NCBI GenBank assembly: GCA_043808035.1
Contig: JAZDFH010000028.1
Span: 1 to 34,110, forward strand
DNA from: JAZDFH01 sp043808035
Lineage (GTDB): Bacteria; Patescibacteriota; Minisyncoccia; UBA6257; Colwellbacteraceae
Length of the DNA: 34,110 nt
Direction: 5' to 3'
Shown here: in pieces, positions 15,728-23,143 of the stretch
How positions within the stretch are numbered: position 1 is the stretch's first letter
Layout: each line of letters opens with the position of its first letter
Notes under the pieces: generated by a model
Database searches by the model: none
Told to the model about the DNA's origin: nothing
The model's input: the letters and a program-made list of their open reading frames with translations, nothing else
Program-made: the position numbers and the translations under genes

Positions 15728-17456
15728 TCTTTATATCTTGCATTTTTCTTGATATATCGTCAAACTGACATAAATATTTTCGAAGAGCTTCTTCATCCCC
15801 TCCTGTTTCCGCTTGAGTGATACATCGTCTCATATCTTCCAATTCTTTTTTATAGTACTCTACTATAAGCTCTCGCGTTAATACAACAAACTCATCTTCA
15901 GAAGAAAAAACCGAACTATTAATAATAAGCGTAGCGTGCAGTTGCATCCTGTCCAGTAATTCTCGTACCGTACTATCCCCTTCCATCGATTTAACTAAAA
16001 CGTCATACGCCTTTTGATACAATTCAGGTAAAAAATGATAACTTTCTGACAAGCGTTCCAAAAGAGATTGATTGAGATGAGCTAATTCAAAAAGTTGCCA
16101 TGCAATCTTTCCGATACGGTCTTTCGGCAAAAAAGAGTCTTCTTCTTGCAATTGTGTATCTTTTTTATCTATAGTGCGAATCATTGATAATTGCTGTTCT
16201 CCTAAAGAATCCATTTCGGCAAATAAATCTTTTTCAGAAAATCCAACCTTAAAACTTAACTCCTTAACCCAATAAGCTCTGTCGATAGAACTACCGAGTT
16301 TCTTTATCTTACCCAATGTCTTCCGAATTCCTTGTTTCTTGCTTTCTATCGTTCCATTCTGTAAATAGGTAGAAAAATAATATTCCATTGCCGATTGAGC
16401 ATTGGCAATCCTTTCGGCAATATACCCTGATTGTGCAATAACAGCATCCGCAGGATCTTTAAACTCCGTCAACGGGACAATCTTCACTGAAAAGTCAAAC
16501 TCCCCTGCCAAATCAATCCCTCGCTCCGCCGCCATACGTCCGGCATCATCATTATCAAAAATCAATACGATGGTATCGGCAAATCGCCGTAGTGTCCGAA
16601 GATGATCAACTGTTAAAGCAGTCCCCGAACTTGCAATAGTATTAGTTACCGCATCACGGTACAACATTAAAAAATCCATCTGCCCCTCTACAATTATGAC
16701 GGTATTTTTCTCACGTACAAAACTCTTACTCTGCCAAAATCCGTACAGTAAACGTGATTTATTAAAAATCGGTGTTTCCGGACTATTCACATATTTTCCC
16801 ATTTCACCCGTATCAAGCTCCGGTAAAATCCGTCCTGAAAAACCCACTACTTTACCAAAATGATTATGTATAGGAAACATTATTCTCCCTCTGAATCTAT
16901 CAAGGTATTTCCCCTTTTCCGTCCGAAACGCAAGCCCTGCGCGCACAATATCCTCAATCTTAAAACCTTGCCGTGAAAGAGATATAACGAGAGTATCATA
17001 TCCCTGTGGAGCAAAGCCTATTTCGAAAAGCTGTACTATATCATTTCCCAAGCCACGTGTTTTTACATATTCCTGTGCCCGTTCCGAGTTCTCAAACATT
17101 TCTCGAAACAAATCACAAGCAGCACGGTTGATATCATACAAAACACCAAATTGTTGATGATCTGCAGGACTTGATCTTCGAAGATCAACTCCTGCTTTTT
17201 CGGCAAGTAACTTCAAAGCCTCCGAAAATTCAAGATTCTCATATTTCATCACAAATGTAAAAATATCACCTCCTTCTCCACAACCGAAACAATGCCATAC
17301 CTGACGTTCTGGAGACACCATAAAAGAAGGAGTACGTTCGCCATGAAACGGACACCGTGCTTTAAAATTGCGTCCTGCCGGCTGCAACTCAATATATCCT
17401 TTGATAATATCGACAATATCTAATTTTTCTTTGATTTCTTCCGATGGGAGCGTCAT
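15714..17456 (-). CDS. dnaG: DNA primase
   Basis: DnaG makes RNA primers at the replication fork. The 580 residues show a CHC2 zinc domain (C35, H38, C56, C59 within FKARCPFHGERTPSF and VWHCFGCGEGG) and a core with RGRIMFPIHNHFGKVVGFSG. The TOPRIM domain carries IIVEGQMDF (E257), SSGTAL and LIFDNDDAGR (D301, D303). The C-terminal region (about 380-580) is helical and would contact the replicative helicase. The first gene of the operon with rpoD and alaS, it recalls the rpsU-dnaG-rpoD macromolecular synthesis operon but without rpsU. Its promoter region holds a palindrome over the -10 box. Confidence 0.96.
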   Translation of the reverse strand: MTLPSEEIKEKLDIVDIIKGYIELQPAGRNFKARCPFHGERTPSFMVSPERQVWHCFGCGEGGDIFTFVMKYENLEFSEALKLLAEKAGVDLRRSSPADHQQFGVLYDINRAACDLFREMFENSERAQEYVKTRGLGNDIVQLFEIGFAPQGYDTLVISLSRQGFKIEDIVRAGLAFRTEKGKYLDRFRGRIMFPIHNHFGKVVGFSGRILPELDTGEMGKYVNSPETPIFNKSRLLYGFWQSKSFVREKNTVIIVEGQMDFLMLYRDAVTNTIASSGTALTVDHLRTLRRFADTIVLIFDNDDAGRMAAERGIDLAGEFDFSVKIVPLTEFKDPADAVIAQSGYIAERIANAQSAMEYYFSTYLQNGTIESKKQGIRKTLGKIKKLGSSIDRAYWVKELSFKVGFSEKDLFAEMDSLGEQQLSMIRTIDKKDTQLQEEDSFLPKDRIGKIAWQLFELAHLNQSLLERLSESYHFLPELYQKAYDVLVKSMEGDSTVRELLDRMQLHATLIINSSVFSSEDEFVVLTRELIVEYYKKELEDMRRCITQAETGGDEEALRKYLCQFDDISRKMQDIKNGKK

Positions 17457-17525
17457 ATTATTCTTGTTTAAATACTATAAAAACTTACAGTATATGCAAT
17501 CATATCTGTTAGCTCTAGTGTAACT

Positions 17526-17569
17526 ATTATATACATGGGTGTATATACCAATATCCACTCAATAGTCAA
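17526..17569 (-). promoter_or_regulatory. Promoter and palindromic operator candidate of the dnaG operon
   Basis: On the minus strand TTGACT (17564-17569, 5 of 6) is followed by a 16-nt spacer and an extended -10 TGG-TATATA (17542-17547). A second, perfect -10 TATAAT lies at 17526-17531. Between and over them is a perfect inverted repeat with 8-nt arms, TATATACA and TGTATATA, and a 4-nt centre (17528-17547). One arm coincides with the first -10. A bound dimer would block the promoter, so this is a good operator candidate. About 70 nt of leader precede the dnaG ATG. Confidence 0.6.
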
Positions 17570-17572
17570 CCA

Positions 17573-18514
17573 TTATTTTCTATTTTCATGCCGTTTGAGT
17601 GCAGTATGAATCATACTATCCAATAGTTCAGGAAAAGTCATTCCATACGAATAAGCAGCCTTCCTCATAATACTGGTTGCCGTCAAATCGGGCAAAGTGT
17701 TTATCTCTAACACATACAACATTCCATCGTCTGTAATAATCATATCCGATCGAGTCATCCCTGATGCAACAATCAGCTTATGTAAAGCAACTGCCGTTGT
17801 CATGACACGTTTTGATTCATCGGTTTTAAGAACCCTATGCTCCGATCCATAAGGAGCATATTTTGCAGAATAATCACAAAATTCATTTGTATTAGAAATA
17901 ATCTCTATCGGCGGTAACGCAAAAATAATACCATCTCCGTTATCCAAAACAGCACATGATACTTCTTTGCCGATAACGAATTGTTGAATAAGAACAGTTC
18001 TACTATACATAAATGCCGTCTCAAGTGCAGCTGATATATCATCATATGAACGAATGACGGTAATTCCTAATGAAGATCCACTATCTGCAGGCTTAATAAT
18101 AACGGGGAACGTAATACCCTCAAACACAGGCCACGTGCTATTCTTATGTACTTCTATGAACCGCGGTATATCAAATCCGTGTGCATAAAAAAGATTTGAT
18201 GATAAAATTTTATGCATACCAAGAGCACTAGAAAGCGCGTCACTGCCAATAAAAGGAATGTTATGTAATTGCAATATATCTTGCACTGTTCCATCTTCTC
18301 CATATGCACCCCGAAGCGCAAGAAAAGCAACCATTTCATTATCAATCAAAGATTGGATAGGCAAAGACCATTCGCCATTTTTATCAACATGGATTGATGT
18401 TACCGAATATCCGTTTTGTTGAAGTGTATTGCAAACTTCCCTCCCACTCGCCATAGAAACGTCATATTCAAATGACGGTCCTCCCATGAAAACTGCTATA
18501 TGTTGTTTACTCAT
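17573..18514 (-). CDS. ddl: D-alanine--D-alanine ligase
   Basis: Ddl makes the D-Ala-D-Ala dipeptide of peptidoglycan precursors using ATP. The 313-residue protein begins KQHIAVFMGGPSFEYDVSMA (the S/E loop), contains FIGSDALSSALGMHK, the ATP-grasp segment FPVIIKPADSGSSLGITV and the metal-binding end VLEINTLPDLTATS. Many Ddl proteins have PGMT where this has PDLT. The ATG at 18514 shares one base with the stop of the upstream DUF5671 gene (TAATG), so translation is coupled. The next gene downstream is dnaG with its own promoter. Confidence 0.95.
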   Translation of the reverse strand: MSKQHIAVFMGGPSFEYDVSMASGREVCNTLQQNGYSVTSIHVDKNGEWSLPIQSLIDNEMVAFLALRGAYGEDGTVQDILQLHNIPFIGSDALSSALGMHKILSSNLFYAHGFDIPRFIEVHKNSTWPVFEGITFPVIIKPADSGSSLGITVIRSYDDISAALETAFMYSRTVLIQQFVIGKEVSCAVLDNGDGIIFALPPIEIISNTNEFCDYSAKYAPYGSEHRVLKTDESKRVMTTAVALHKLIVASGMTRSDMIITDDGMLYVLEINTLPDLTATSIMRKAAYSYGMTFPELLDSMIHTALKRHENRK

Positions 18515-19455
18515 TACTCTAAAGGTAGAGCGGGTCGAGGCAACAAATCGTCCGGTTTATACAAATCAGGATCAATGGTTCTTTGAAAACATACTTCTCC
18601 CCCTTCATGATTCCAACGACTATTACTATCAAATGATTGGTCTGCTTCGGTAGATGGTAAGACAAAAACAGCGCATAGTTCAAAAGAGAGATCTCCTGTG
18701 ATCTTATAAGCATACGGCTCCTTTGTCTCAGGATCTTGTGGGACGGTGAAGTATGACAGACTATTCTCAAGCTCTTTTAAGGATTGAGGTAATACGTCCT
18801 TCTTTTGCCAATAGGTGATAATTTCCGATTCAGCATTGGATAAATCATTCACTCTTTGTCGATCAGCTTCTCTCATTCGTTGCGTCTGCGGACTTCCAAT
18901 AAAGAAAAATCCCCCTATTAATGAAATAGCAAAAACAGTCATCATCCCATATCCGATATATCGTGCCATTAATAATTTTTCCGGCACATCTTGTCGGATA
19001 TCCCATATATAATAGCCAAAAATAGAACCTGCAATAAACAACACCGCTATAACTTTCAATACAAATCGTATTGTTAACTCTCCATCTAAGAAAGTATTAA
19101 AGAGAAATATAATATCTCCAATAATAATAAGAGACGCAACAAACAACGTAAAATATGTCAACCACCGTCTAATCCATAGCATTAATTTTTCGGGATATCT
19201 AACATACTCTCGCTTAAGATATCTCATCGCAACCATATACACAGGGAATGTAATAAAAAACCAAGACAAAGCGCCACGTAAAACACTGTAATAAGAATCA
19301 ATTTGGTACCCACTGCTGTTGAGAATATCAGGGAACGCGATATTAATGATTTGAAACATAAGAACACTCCAACTGATCGCCGCTGCATACAGCATAGCGC
19401 TCGTCAATAGATGAAGAAAAAAATCTCTTGGTGTCGTTTTTGTATGTGTCTCCAT
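18514..19455 (-). CDS. DUF5671-type multi-pass membrane protein
   Basis: From ATG 19455 the product has 313 residues. Five or six hydrophobic helices (about 15-205) start with TPRDFFLHLLTSAMLY, a segment typical of DUF5671 membrane proteins common in Patescibacteria. A polar C-terminal half (about 205-313) follows, with helix MREADRQRVNDLSNAESEI, a KELENSLSYF segment and a predicted extracytoplasmic beta region. Its function is unknown. It precedes ddl with a one-base overlap, so a role in envelope synthesis is possible but is inference. The longer frame from 19488 (VSMETH...) is rejected because the -10 box TATCAT lies inside it, exactly 6 nt before ATG 19455. Confidence 0.7.
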   Translation of the reverse strand: METHTKTTPRDFFLHLLTSAMLYAAAISWSVLMFQIINIAFPDILNSSGYQIDSYYSVLRGALSWFFITFPVYMVAMRYLKREYVRYPEKLMLWIRRWLTYFTLFVASLIIIGDIIFLFNTFLDGELTIRFVLKVIAVLFIAGSIFGYYIWDIRQDVPEKLLMARYIGYGMMTVFAISLIGGFFFIGSPQTQRMREADRQRVNDLSNAESEIITYWQKKDVLPQSLKELENSLSYFTVPQDPETKEPYAYKITGDLSFELCAVFVLPSTEADQSFDSNSRWNHEGGEVCFQRTIDPDLYKPDDLLPRPALPLE

Positions 19456-19461
19456 GCTTAC

Positions 19462-19470
19462 ATGATACCA
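19462..19470 (-). promoter_or_regulatory. Extended -10 element of the DUF5671-ddl operon
   Basis: TGG-TATCAT (5 of 6) ends 6 nt before the ATG, so transcription would start at the A of the start codon. The -35 region is poor (TTGTTT at 15-nt spacing). This box decides the start choice. Confidence 0.5.
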
Positions 19471-19520
19471 TCCCCCGTACAGAAACAAAGAGAATGCTCT
19501 GTGAGTAAGATTGACAAAAA

Positions 19521-20282
19521 TTATAAACCTGTTGGGATATCAATAAAGCAGACGTCTATAGTAAACTTATTTTTTAATACTTCTCCTAACGCCTTCACCC
19601 CTACTGTTTCAGTGGCATGGTGTCCAGCAAAAAAAACGTTCAAGCGAGCATCTTTCGCAGCATGATAAACTTCTGTCGCATCCCCACTGATGTAGGCGTC
19701 AACTCCTTCACTCAAAGCTTCAAAAAATCCGACATGCCCTCCTCCGCCACTACATACCCCGATCGTACAAATCTTTTCCGGACCAAAAGGAAGGATAGAG
19801 AGCGTCTGTGGAAAAAGTTTCTTCTTTATAAGAAGTGTAAGATTATCCCTTGAAATTGGCCGTACAAACCTACCGATCCACCCAATTGATTTGCCATGAT
19901 AAAAAAATGCATCTTTCTCTTTCCGTGCACCAAGTAATTTTAGTAACTGAGCATTGTTACCGACAATTGGATGCCGATCTAATGGAAGATGCGCCGCGTA
20001 CAAAGATATACCATTATCAGCAAGTATTTTTAAGCGTTCTCCATTCCACCCTCGAAGTGAAGGGTTTACCTTCCCCCAAAATTGTCCATGATGGACGATA
20101 ATCATATCTGCCTTTCTCTTCAACGCCATCTGAAATGTCTCTACGCCAGCATCAACTGCCGTCACAATTGTTTTAATAGTCGGCTTCCCTTCATATTGAA
20201 GACCGTTCCATGAATCATCGGGAATACTTGCAATGTCAAGATATGTATCAAGGAAAGAAACTATTGCATCTCGTGTAATCAT
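19521..20282 (-). CDS. Nif3-like dinuclear metal centre protein (YqfO/YbgI family)
   Basis: This is a 253-residue Nif3/DUF34 protein, often annotated GTP cyclohydrolase 1 type 2, whose real cellular role is unsettled. Metal ligand motifs are present: ADMIIVHHGQFWG near residue 62, AAHLPLDRH near 100, and FFAGHHATETVGVKAL near 220, with CSGGGGHVGFFEAL in between. The length matches the compact form without the PII-like insert. The ATG at 20282 follows the SDR stop by 12 nt and is preceded by AAGGA at 6-nt spacing. That is one of the few clear Shine-Dalgarno sites here, as expected for a second gene in an operon. Confidence 0.9.
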   Translation of the reverse strand: MITRDAIVSFLDTYLDIASIPDDSWNGLQYEGKPTIKTIVTAVDAGVETFQMALKRKADMIIVHHGQFWGKVNPSLRGWNGERLKILADNGISLYAAHLPLDRHPIVGNNAQLLKLLGARKEKDAFFYHGKSIGWIGRFVRPISRDNLTLLIKKKLFPQTLSILPFGPEKICTIGVCSGGGGHVGFFEALSEGVDAYISGDATEVYHAAKDARLNVFFAGHHATETVGVKALGEVLKNKFTIDVCFIDIPTGL

Positions 20283-20294
20283 AATGAATCCTTT

Positions 20295-21083
20295 TTATTC
20301 AGAAAACCTTTTAGCAATTTTCCGCGCGATTTCTCTCGGTGTTACTCGTACCAATTTCGCTAAAACTTTTGCACGAAACCCCGGGATAACTACCCTTTTT
20401 CCTTGCATAAGACCTTTATAACCAATATAAGCAATCGTTTTAACATCCAATTTCGCATCCTGCATAATTTTCACCTCTTCGCCTTCTCCTTCTTTCTCTA
20501 AATCAGAAATAGTAAAACCAGGACATAATGCCGTCACCGAAACACCTGTCCCTTGCAATTCCTCTGCAAGAGCTTCTGAAAAAGAGAGGACGTATGCTTT
20601 CGTCGCATAGTACACTGCAATAAACGGTACCGGCCGAAATGCTGCGGTTGAAGAAATATTCAAAATTTTTCCATCCCCTCGCGCAAGCATTTCAGGTAAG
20701 AAAAGCTTTGTTAGATGCGTTAAGGCACCAATATTCAATTGAAGCATTTTCCGTTCAGTCTCAAAGTCAGTCTTAAAAAAGAATCCATAGGTAGCAATAC
20801 CAGCATTATTAACCAACACATCAATACCAACTGATTCGTTTTGTAACTCAGTAAAAATTTCCTTAGCGCTTTCAGGGCATGAAAGATCTTTGATAATCGT
20901 TTTAACAGATATATCAAATTCTTTTTCAAAATACTTTTGCACTTCAGTGAGTTTTTGCTCATCATGAGCTACCAAAACCAAATCATACCCATCAGCGGCA
21001 AAACGACAAGCAAGTTCGTATCCTACGCCTGTAGACGAACCAGTAATAAGTGCTGTCTTTCTCGTATGTCCGTGTCCTCTCAT
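20295..21083 (-). CDS. Short-chain dehydrogenase/reductase
   Basis: This NAD(P)-dependent oxidoreductase of 262 residues has a Rossmann fold: TALITGSSTGVGYELACRFA (TGxxxGxG cofactor motif), NNAGIATYGFF, LNISSTAAFRPV with the catalytic serine, and YYATKAYVLSFSEAL with the YxxxK pair. CPGFTISD follows as in classical SDRs of the DltE/YqjQ type. The substrate cannot be told from sequence. A weak promoter (TGGTGA, 17-nt spacer, TATAGT at 21104-21109) lies between the MFS terminator and this ATG. It heads a two-gene unit with the Nif3-family gene. Confidence 0.92.
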   Translation of the reverse strand: MRGHGHTRKTALITGSSTGVGYELACRFAADGYDLVLVAHDEQKLTEVQKYFEKEFDISVKTIIKDLSCPESAKEIFTELQNESVGIDVLVNNAGIATYGFFFKTDFETERKMLQLNIGALTHLTKLFLPEMLARGDGKILNISSTAAFRPVPFIAVYYATKAYVLSFSEALAEELQGTGVSVTALCPGFTISDLEKEGEGEEVKIMQDAKLDVKTIAYIGYKGLMQGKRVVIPGFRAKVLAKLVRVTPREIARKIAKRFSE

Positions 21084-21141
21084 ACTTTATAGTAATTTAT
21101 ATAACTATACTAAATTTTTAAAACTCTCACCAGCCAAAGAA

Positions 21142-21168
21142 AATCCGGCGCATACTTAACGCCGGATT
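21142..21168 (-). terminator. Intrinsic terminator of the MFS gene
   Basis: A perfect 9-bp stem, AATCCGGCG and CGCCGGATT, with a 9-nt loop, starts 6 nt after the MFS stop codon. On the minus strand it runs into TTTTCTTT. It is the clearest ordinary terminator in the window. Confidence 0.85.
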
Positions 21169-21174
21169 AATAGC

Positions 21175-22357
21175 CTAAAAGACTCTTCTAAAGGTTACAA
21201 GGAACACTATTCCTCCTACTCCCATCATCACCCCAATTATCTGTAACACAACAGGGAGACTTGTTGCGGCAAGAACAATACCAAACACCCATAACCCGAT
21301 AGAACCCGCAAACTGTCGAGCGGCAGACTGCACAGAGAGTACTGTTGCCCTCTGTTCGGAACCTACATTACGATGCATGAAATAATCGAAAAAAGGTTTT
21401 TCATATCCTCTAATAACACTATGAAATAGTGTTGCTAAAACAACAGGCGTTGCAACAATCCTCCCCATCAAAAAGATAGGTAACGCAATAAAAATTACCA
21501 TACAAAAGAATGATAATCCTTCGCCAAATTTTTCTTCTATTTCATGTGCCCATCGACTTGTCGCCCATGAAATTACATTCATGGAGAAAAATAAGACACC
21601 ATACCACCGCACATCCAATGAAACTAGCTCATAATATAGGTTATACGTAAAAAAACCATACTTTCGACACACCCGATATGAGCATCATAAATGCTATCGC
21701 CCATACAAGTTTGTCACTCTTCCATACAAATGTAACACTGTCCTTTATAAGACGAAGTTGGTCTTTTATGACATACGTCCCCCGTCCATTGGGTTCTTTC
21801 ATACCTATTGTTGCAATCAAGGCAACAACCATTACAGGTAATGATAATGCTATTGGCAGCCGCGGATTTATCTTGTACAAAAATCCTGAAGCAAACGATC
21901 CTATCGCAGTAACCAGTAAGTGTCCTGAGAATGCTTTGCCCATTACCTTTTTAAAATGACTCTCTTCTTTTATCTTTTTCATTGATTCGAATAACAATGA
22001 CGTATCGGCACTGGATATCAATACAGCGCCAACACTCCATACAATATTAGACATCCATACAGTAAATGGATTATACATACATAAAAAAAAGATAAGTCCG
22101 ATGATGCTCAAAGAATATCCTATGACTATTGTTTTTTTCATTCCTATCAAATCTGCCAAAGCTCCTGTCGGAATTTCCAAAAACACTAACCCCAGAACAA
22201 CTATCGCTTCCATAACATAAATTGCAGCGAACTCCATATGACCGACATGATGAACGTAGGATATCAAAATCGGTGCCCAAAATAATGGATCGCGACATAC
22301 TAAAAAGATGTGGAAAAGCAAAATATTGCGACGCATCGCAGTAGTGTTATGTGTCAT
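21175..22357 (-). pseudogene. MFS transporter, interrupted by one frameshift
   Basis: Two overlapping frames together encode one 12-helix major facilitator. The first runs from ATG 22357 to TAA 21641 and covers helices 1-7, with motif A as GALADLIGMKK and FFLCMYNPFTVWMSN. The second, open from about 21672 to TAG 21175, supplies the rest (DVRWYGVLFFSMNVISWATS through IVFLVTFRRVF). Dropping one base from a run of seven T (21649-21655) joins them as SKVWFF-TYNLYYELVSLD, giving about 393 residues. The gene may be broken, slippage-expressed, or carry a sequencing error. AGGAGGG (22367-22373) lies 9 nt before the ATG, the strongest Shine-Dalgarno in the window. The long leader is described separately. 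The substrate is unknown; the type fits drug efflux or small-molecule import. Confidence 0.8.
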
Positions 22358-22402
22358 ATAATTTTTCCCTCCTGTCAAAATTATTAAAGATCACGCTCAA
22401 AC

Positions 22403-22428
22403 AAAAAAATCGGCTTTTGTCGAGCCAA
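22403..22428 (-). terminator. Attenuator terminator upstream of the MFS gene
   Basis: Minus-strand UUGGCU (22423-22428), loop CGACAAA, AGCCGA (22410-22415) and seven U (22403-22409) form an intrinsic terminator. It ends about 45 nt before the MFS ATG, inside that gene's own leader. Its 5' arm and loop are also the 3' partner of a 12-bp competing pairing, described in the next entry. Confidence 0.65.
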
Positions 22429-22553
22429 AAGTGTTCTTAAAAAATGTGTTTTTGAACAATTATAAGTGTTTCCAAAAGCAATCGCGGCTCAACAAAAAAC
22501 ATACCTCTCCTGGGATGGTGCAATATAAAAACCACATGCTCTGTTTTTTATTG
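22415..22553 (-). promoter_or_regulatory. Attenuation leader: mutually exclusive RNA pairings
   Basis: Three alternative helices can be drawn in the leader RNA. Segment 1 (22542-22553, CAAUAAAAAACA) pairs with segment 2 (22490-22501, UGUUUUUUGUUG): 12 bp with one G-U. Segment 2 extended (22486-22497, UUUUGUUGAGCC) pairs with segment 3 (22415-22426, GGCUCGACAAAA): 12 bp with one G-U, the antiterminator. Segment 3 with segment 4 makes the terminator. Segments 1 and 2 both lie inside a 37-codon ORF, at codons 7-11 and 25-30. A ribosome stalled at about codons 9-17 would mask segment 1 and permit the antiterminator; one reaching the stop codon would cover segment 2 and permit termination. This is the trp-type logic, deduced here by hand. 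Confidence 0.6.
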
Positions 22554-22573
22554 TCGCAATTTTCTATTTCCAT
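22460..22573 (-). CDS. Putative 37-residue leader peptide of the MFS gene
   Basis: ATG 22573 to TAA 22460 encodes MEIENCDNKKQSMWFLYCTI followed by PGEVCFLLSRDCFWKHL. It contains four cysteines, two tryptophans and a run of aromatic codons, W14 F15 L16 Y17, at the place where a stalled ribosome would release the antiterminator. A promoter with a 17-nt spacer ends 7 nt before the ATG, so the mRNA would be practically leaderless. I know no homologue. It could instead be a chance ORF, but promoter, ORF and alternative RNA helices are in register, which argues for a leader peptide. Confidence 0.5.
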   Translation of the reverse strand: MEIENCDNKKQSMWFLYCTIPGEVCFLLSRDCFWKHL

Positions 22574-22580
22574 AATTCTA

Positions 22581-22609
22581 TGTATAGAATAATTTTACTA
22601 AACAGTCAA
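22581..22609 (-). promoter_or_regulatory. Promoter of the MFS leader
   Basis: TTGACT (-35, 22604-22609, 5 of 6), a 17-nt spacer and TATACA (22581-22586, 4 of 6) lie 7 nt before the leader-peptide ATG. The predicted start at about 22574 gives a 170-nt leader to the attenuator and about 217 nt to the MFS ATG. Confidence 0.6.
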
Positions 22610-22656
22610 CCAACAATTTTAAACGATTCCAAACAATTTCACGCTATTAAAAGGAA

Positions 22657-22687
22657 AAGGAGAATGGTACGTTGACACATCCTCCTT
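22657..22687 (-). terminator. Terminator of the small membrane-protein gene
   Basis: On the minus strand AAGGAGGATG pairs with CATTCTCCTT (10 bp, one G-U) around an 11-nt loop, followed by TTCCTTTT. On the plus strand the G-U becomes an A-C mismatch, so the structure favours the minus strand. A second perfect 7-bp hairpin (TCTCGTT, AACGAGA; 22694-22710) lies between it and the stop codon at 22718 and lacks a U-tract. Confidence 0.65.
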
Positions 22688-22717
22688 ATTTTTTCTCGTT
22701 CTTAACGAGAGATTATC

Positions 22718-23002
22718 TTATCTATAGTTCGCGCCGCGGTTATCGTTTTGCTGATGCTGATTATTGCTTCCGCTCTTAGAAAAAAGAATCCAAGCGGTGT
22801 AAACAACAAGAGTAACATAGAAAGTCAAAAAGATTTTAAACATCCTGTATACTGGGTATATTTCTAAACTAGAAAATATACCATAATTTTCTAATCCCCT
22901 TCCGATTAGAATACCAGTCAGTAAAACAAGAACAGTCTTGTTCTCTTCAGCAGCGAAAAACGCTAACACCTTGCGACCCATAGATTGTATGAATCTTTTC
23001 AT
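22718..23002 (-). CDS. Small two-helix membrane protein, hypothetical
   Basis: From ATG 23002 the product has 94 residues; a GTG start at 23050 would give 110 but lacks a Shine-Dalgarno. It has a basic and amphipathic N-terminus, MKRFIQSMGRKVLAFFAAEE, helix NKTVLVLLTGILIGRGL, helix MFKIFLTFYVTLVVYTAWIL, and a polar, asparagine/glutamine-rich tail (SNNQHQQNDNRGANYR). I do not recognise a family. It is flanked by terminators on both sides (23081-23118 and 22657-22687), so it is probably monocistronic; a TATTAT box at 23019-23024 may be its -10. Confidence 0.6.
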   Translation of the reverse strand: MKRFIQSMGRKVLAFFAAEENKTVLVLLTGILIGRGLENYGIFSSLEIYPVYRMFKIFLTFYVTLVVYTAWILFSKSGSNNQHQQNDNRGANYR

Positions 23003-23080
23003 AGGTGTTTTAGAAGTTAATAATACACACAGTGGTTTAGATGTATGCACTACAACCTCTTAATTAATTGATTAAGAAAG

Positions 23081-23118
23081 AACTATAACTCTTTTTATGC
23101 TAAAAAAGAGTTATAGTT
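23081..23118. terminator. Bidirectional terminator, perfect 16-bp stem
   Basis: AACTATAACTCTTTTT and AAAAAGAGTTATAGTT form a perfect 16-bp stem with a 6-nt loop. The minus strand continues CTTTCTT and the plus strand TTTATA, so it can work both ways. It lies 25 nt after the hydrolase stop and closes the galT-to-hydrolase operon. Confidence 0.8.
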
Positions 23119-23143
23119 TTTATACCACAAATTAAATAATTAG

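Noticed and set aside
22694..22710. 7-bp hairpin as the terminator of the 22718 gene
   Set aside because: On the minus strand it is followed by AAAAAA rather than U; the 10-bp stem at 22657-22687 with TTCCTTTT fits better.
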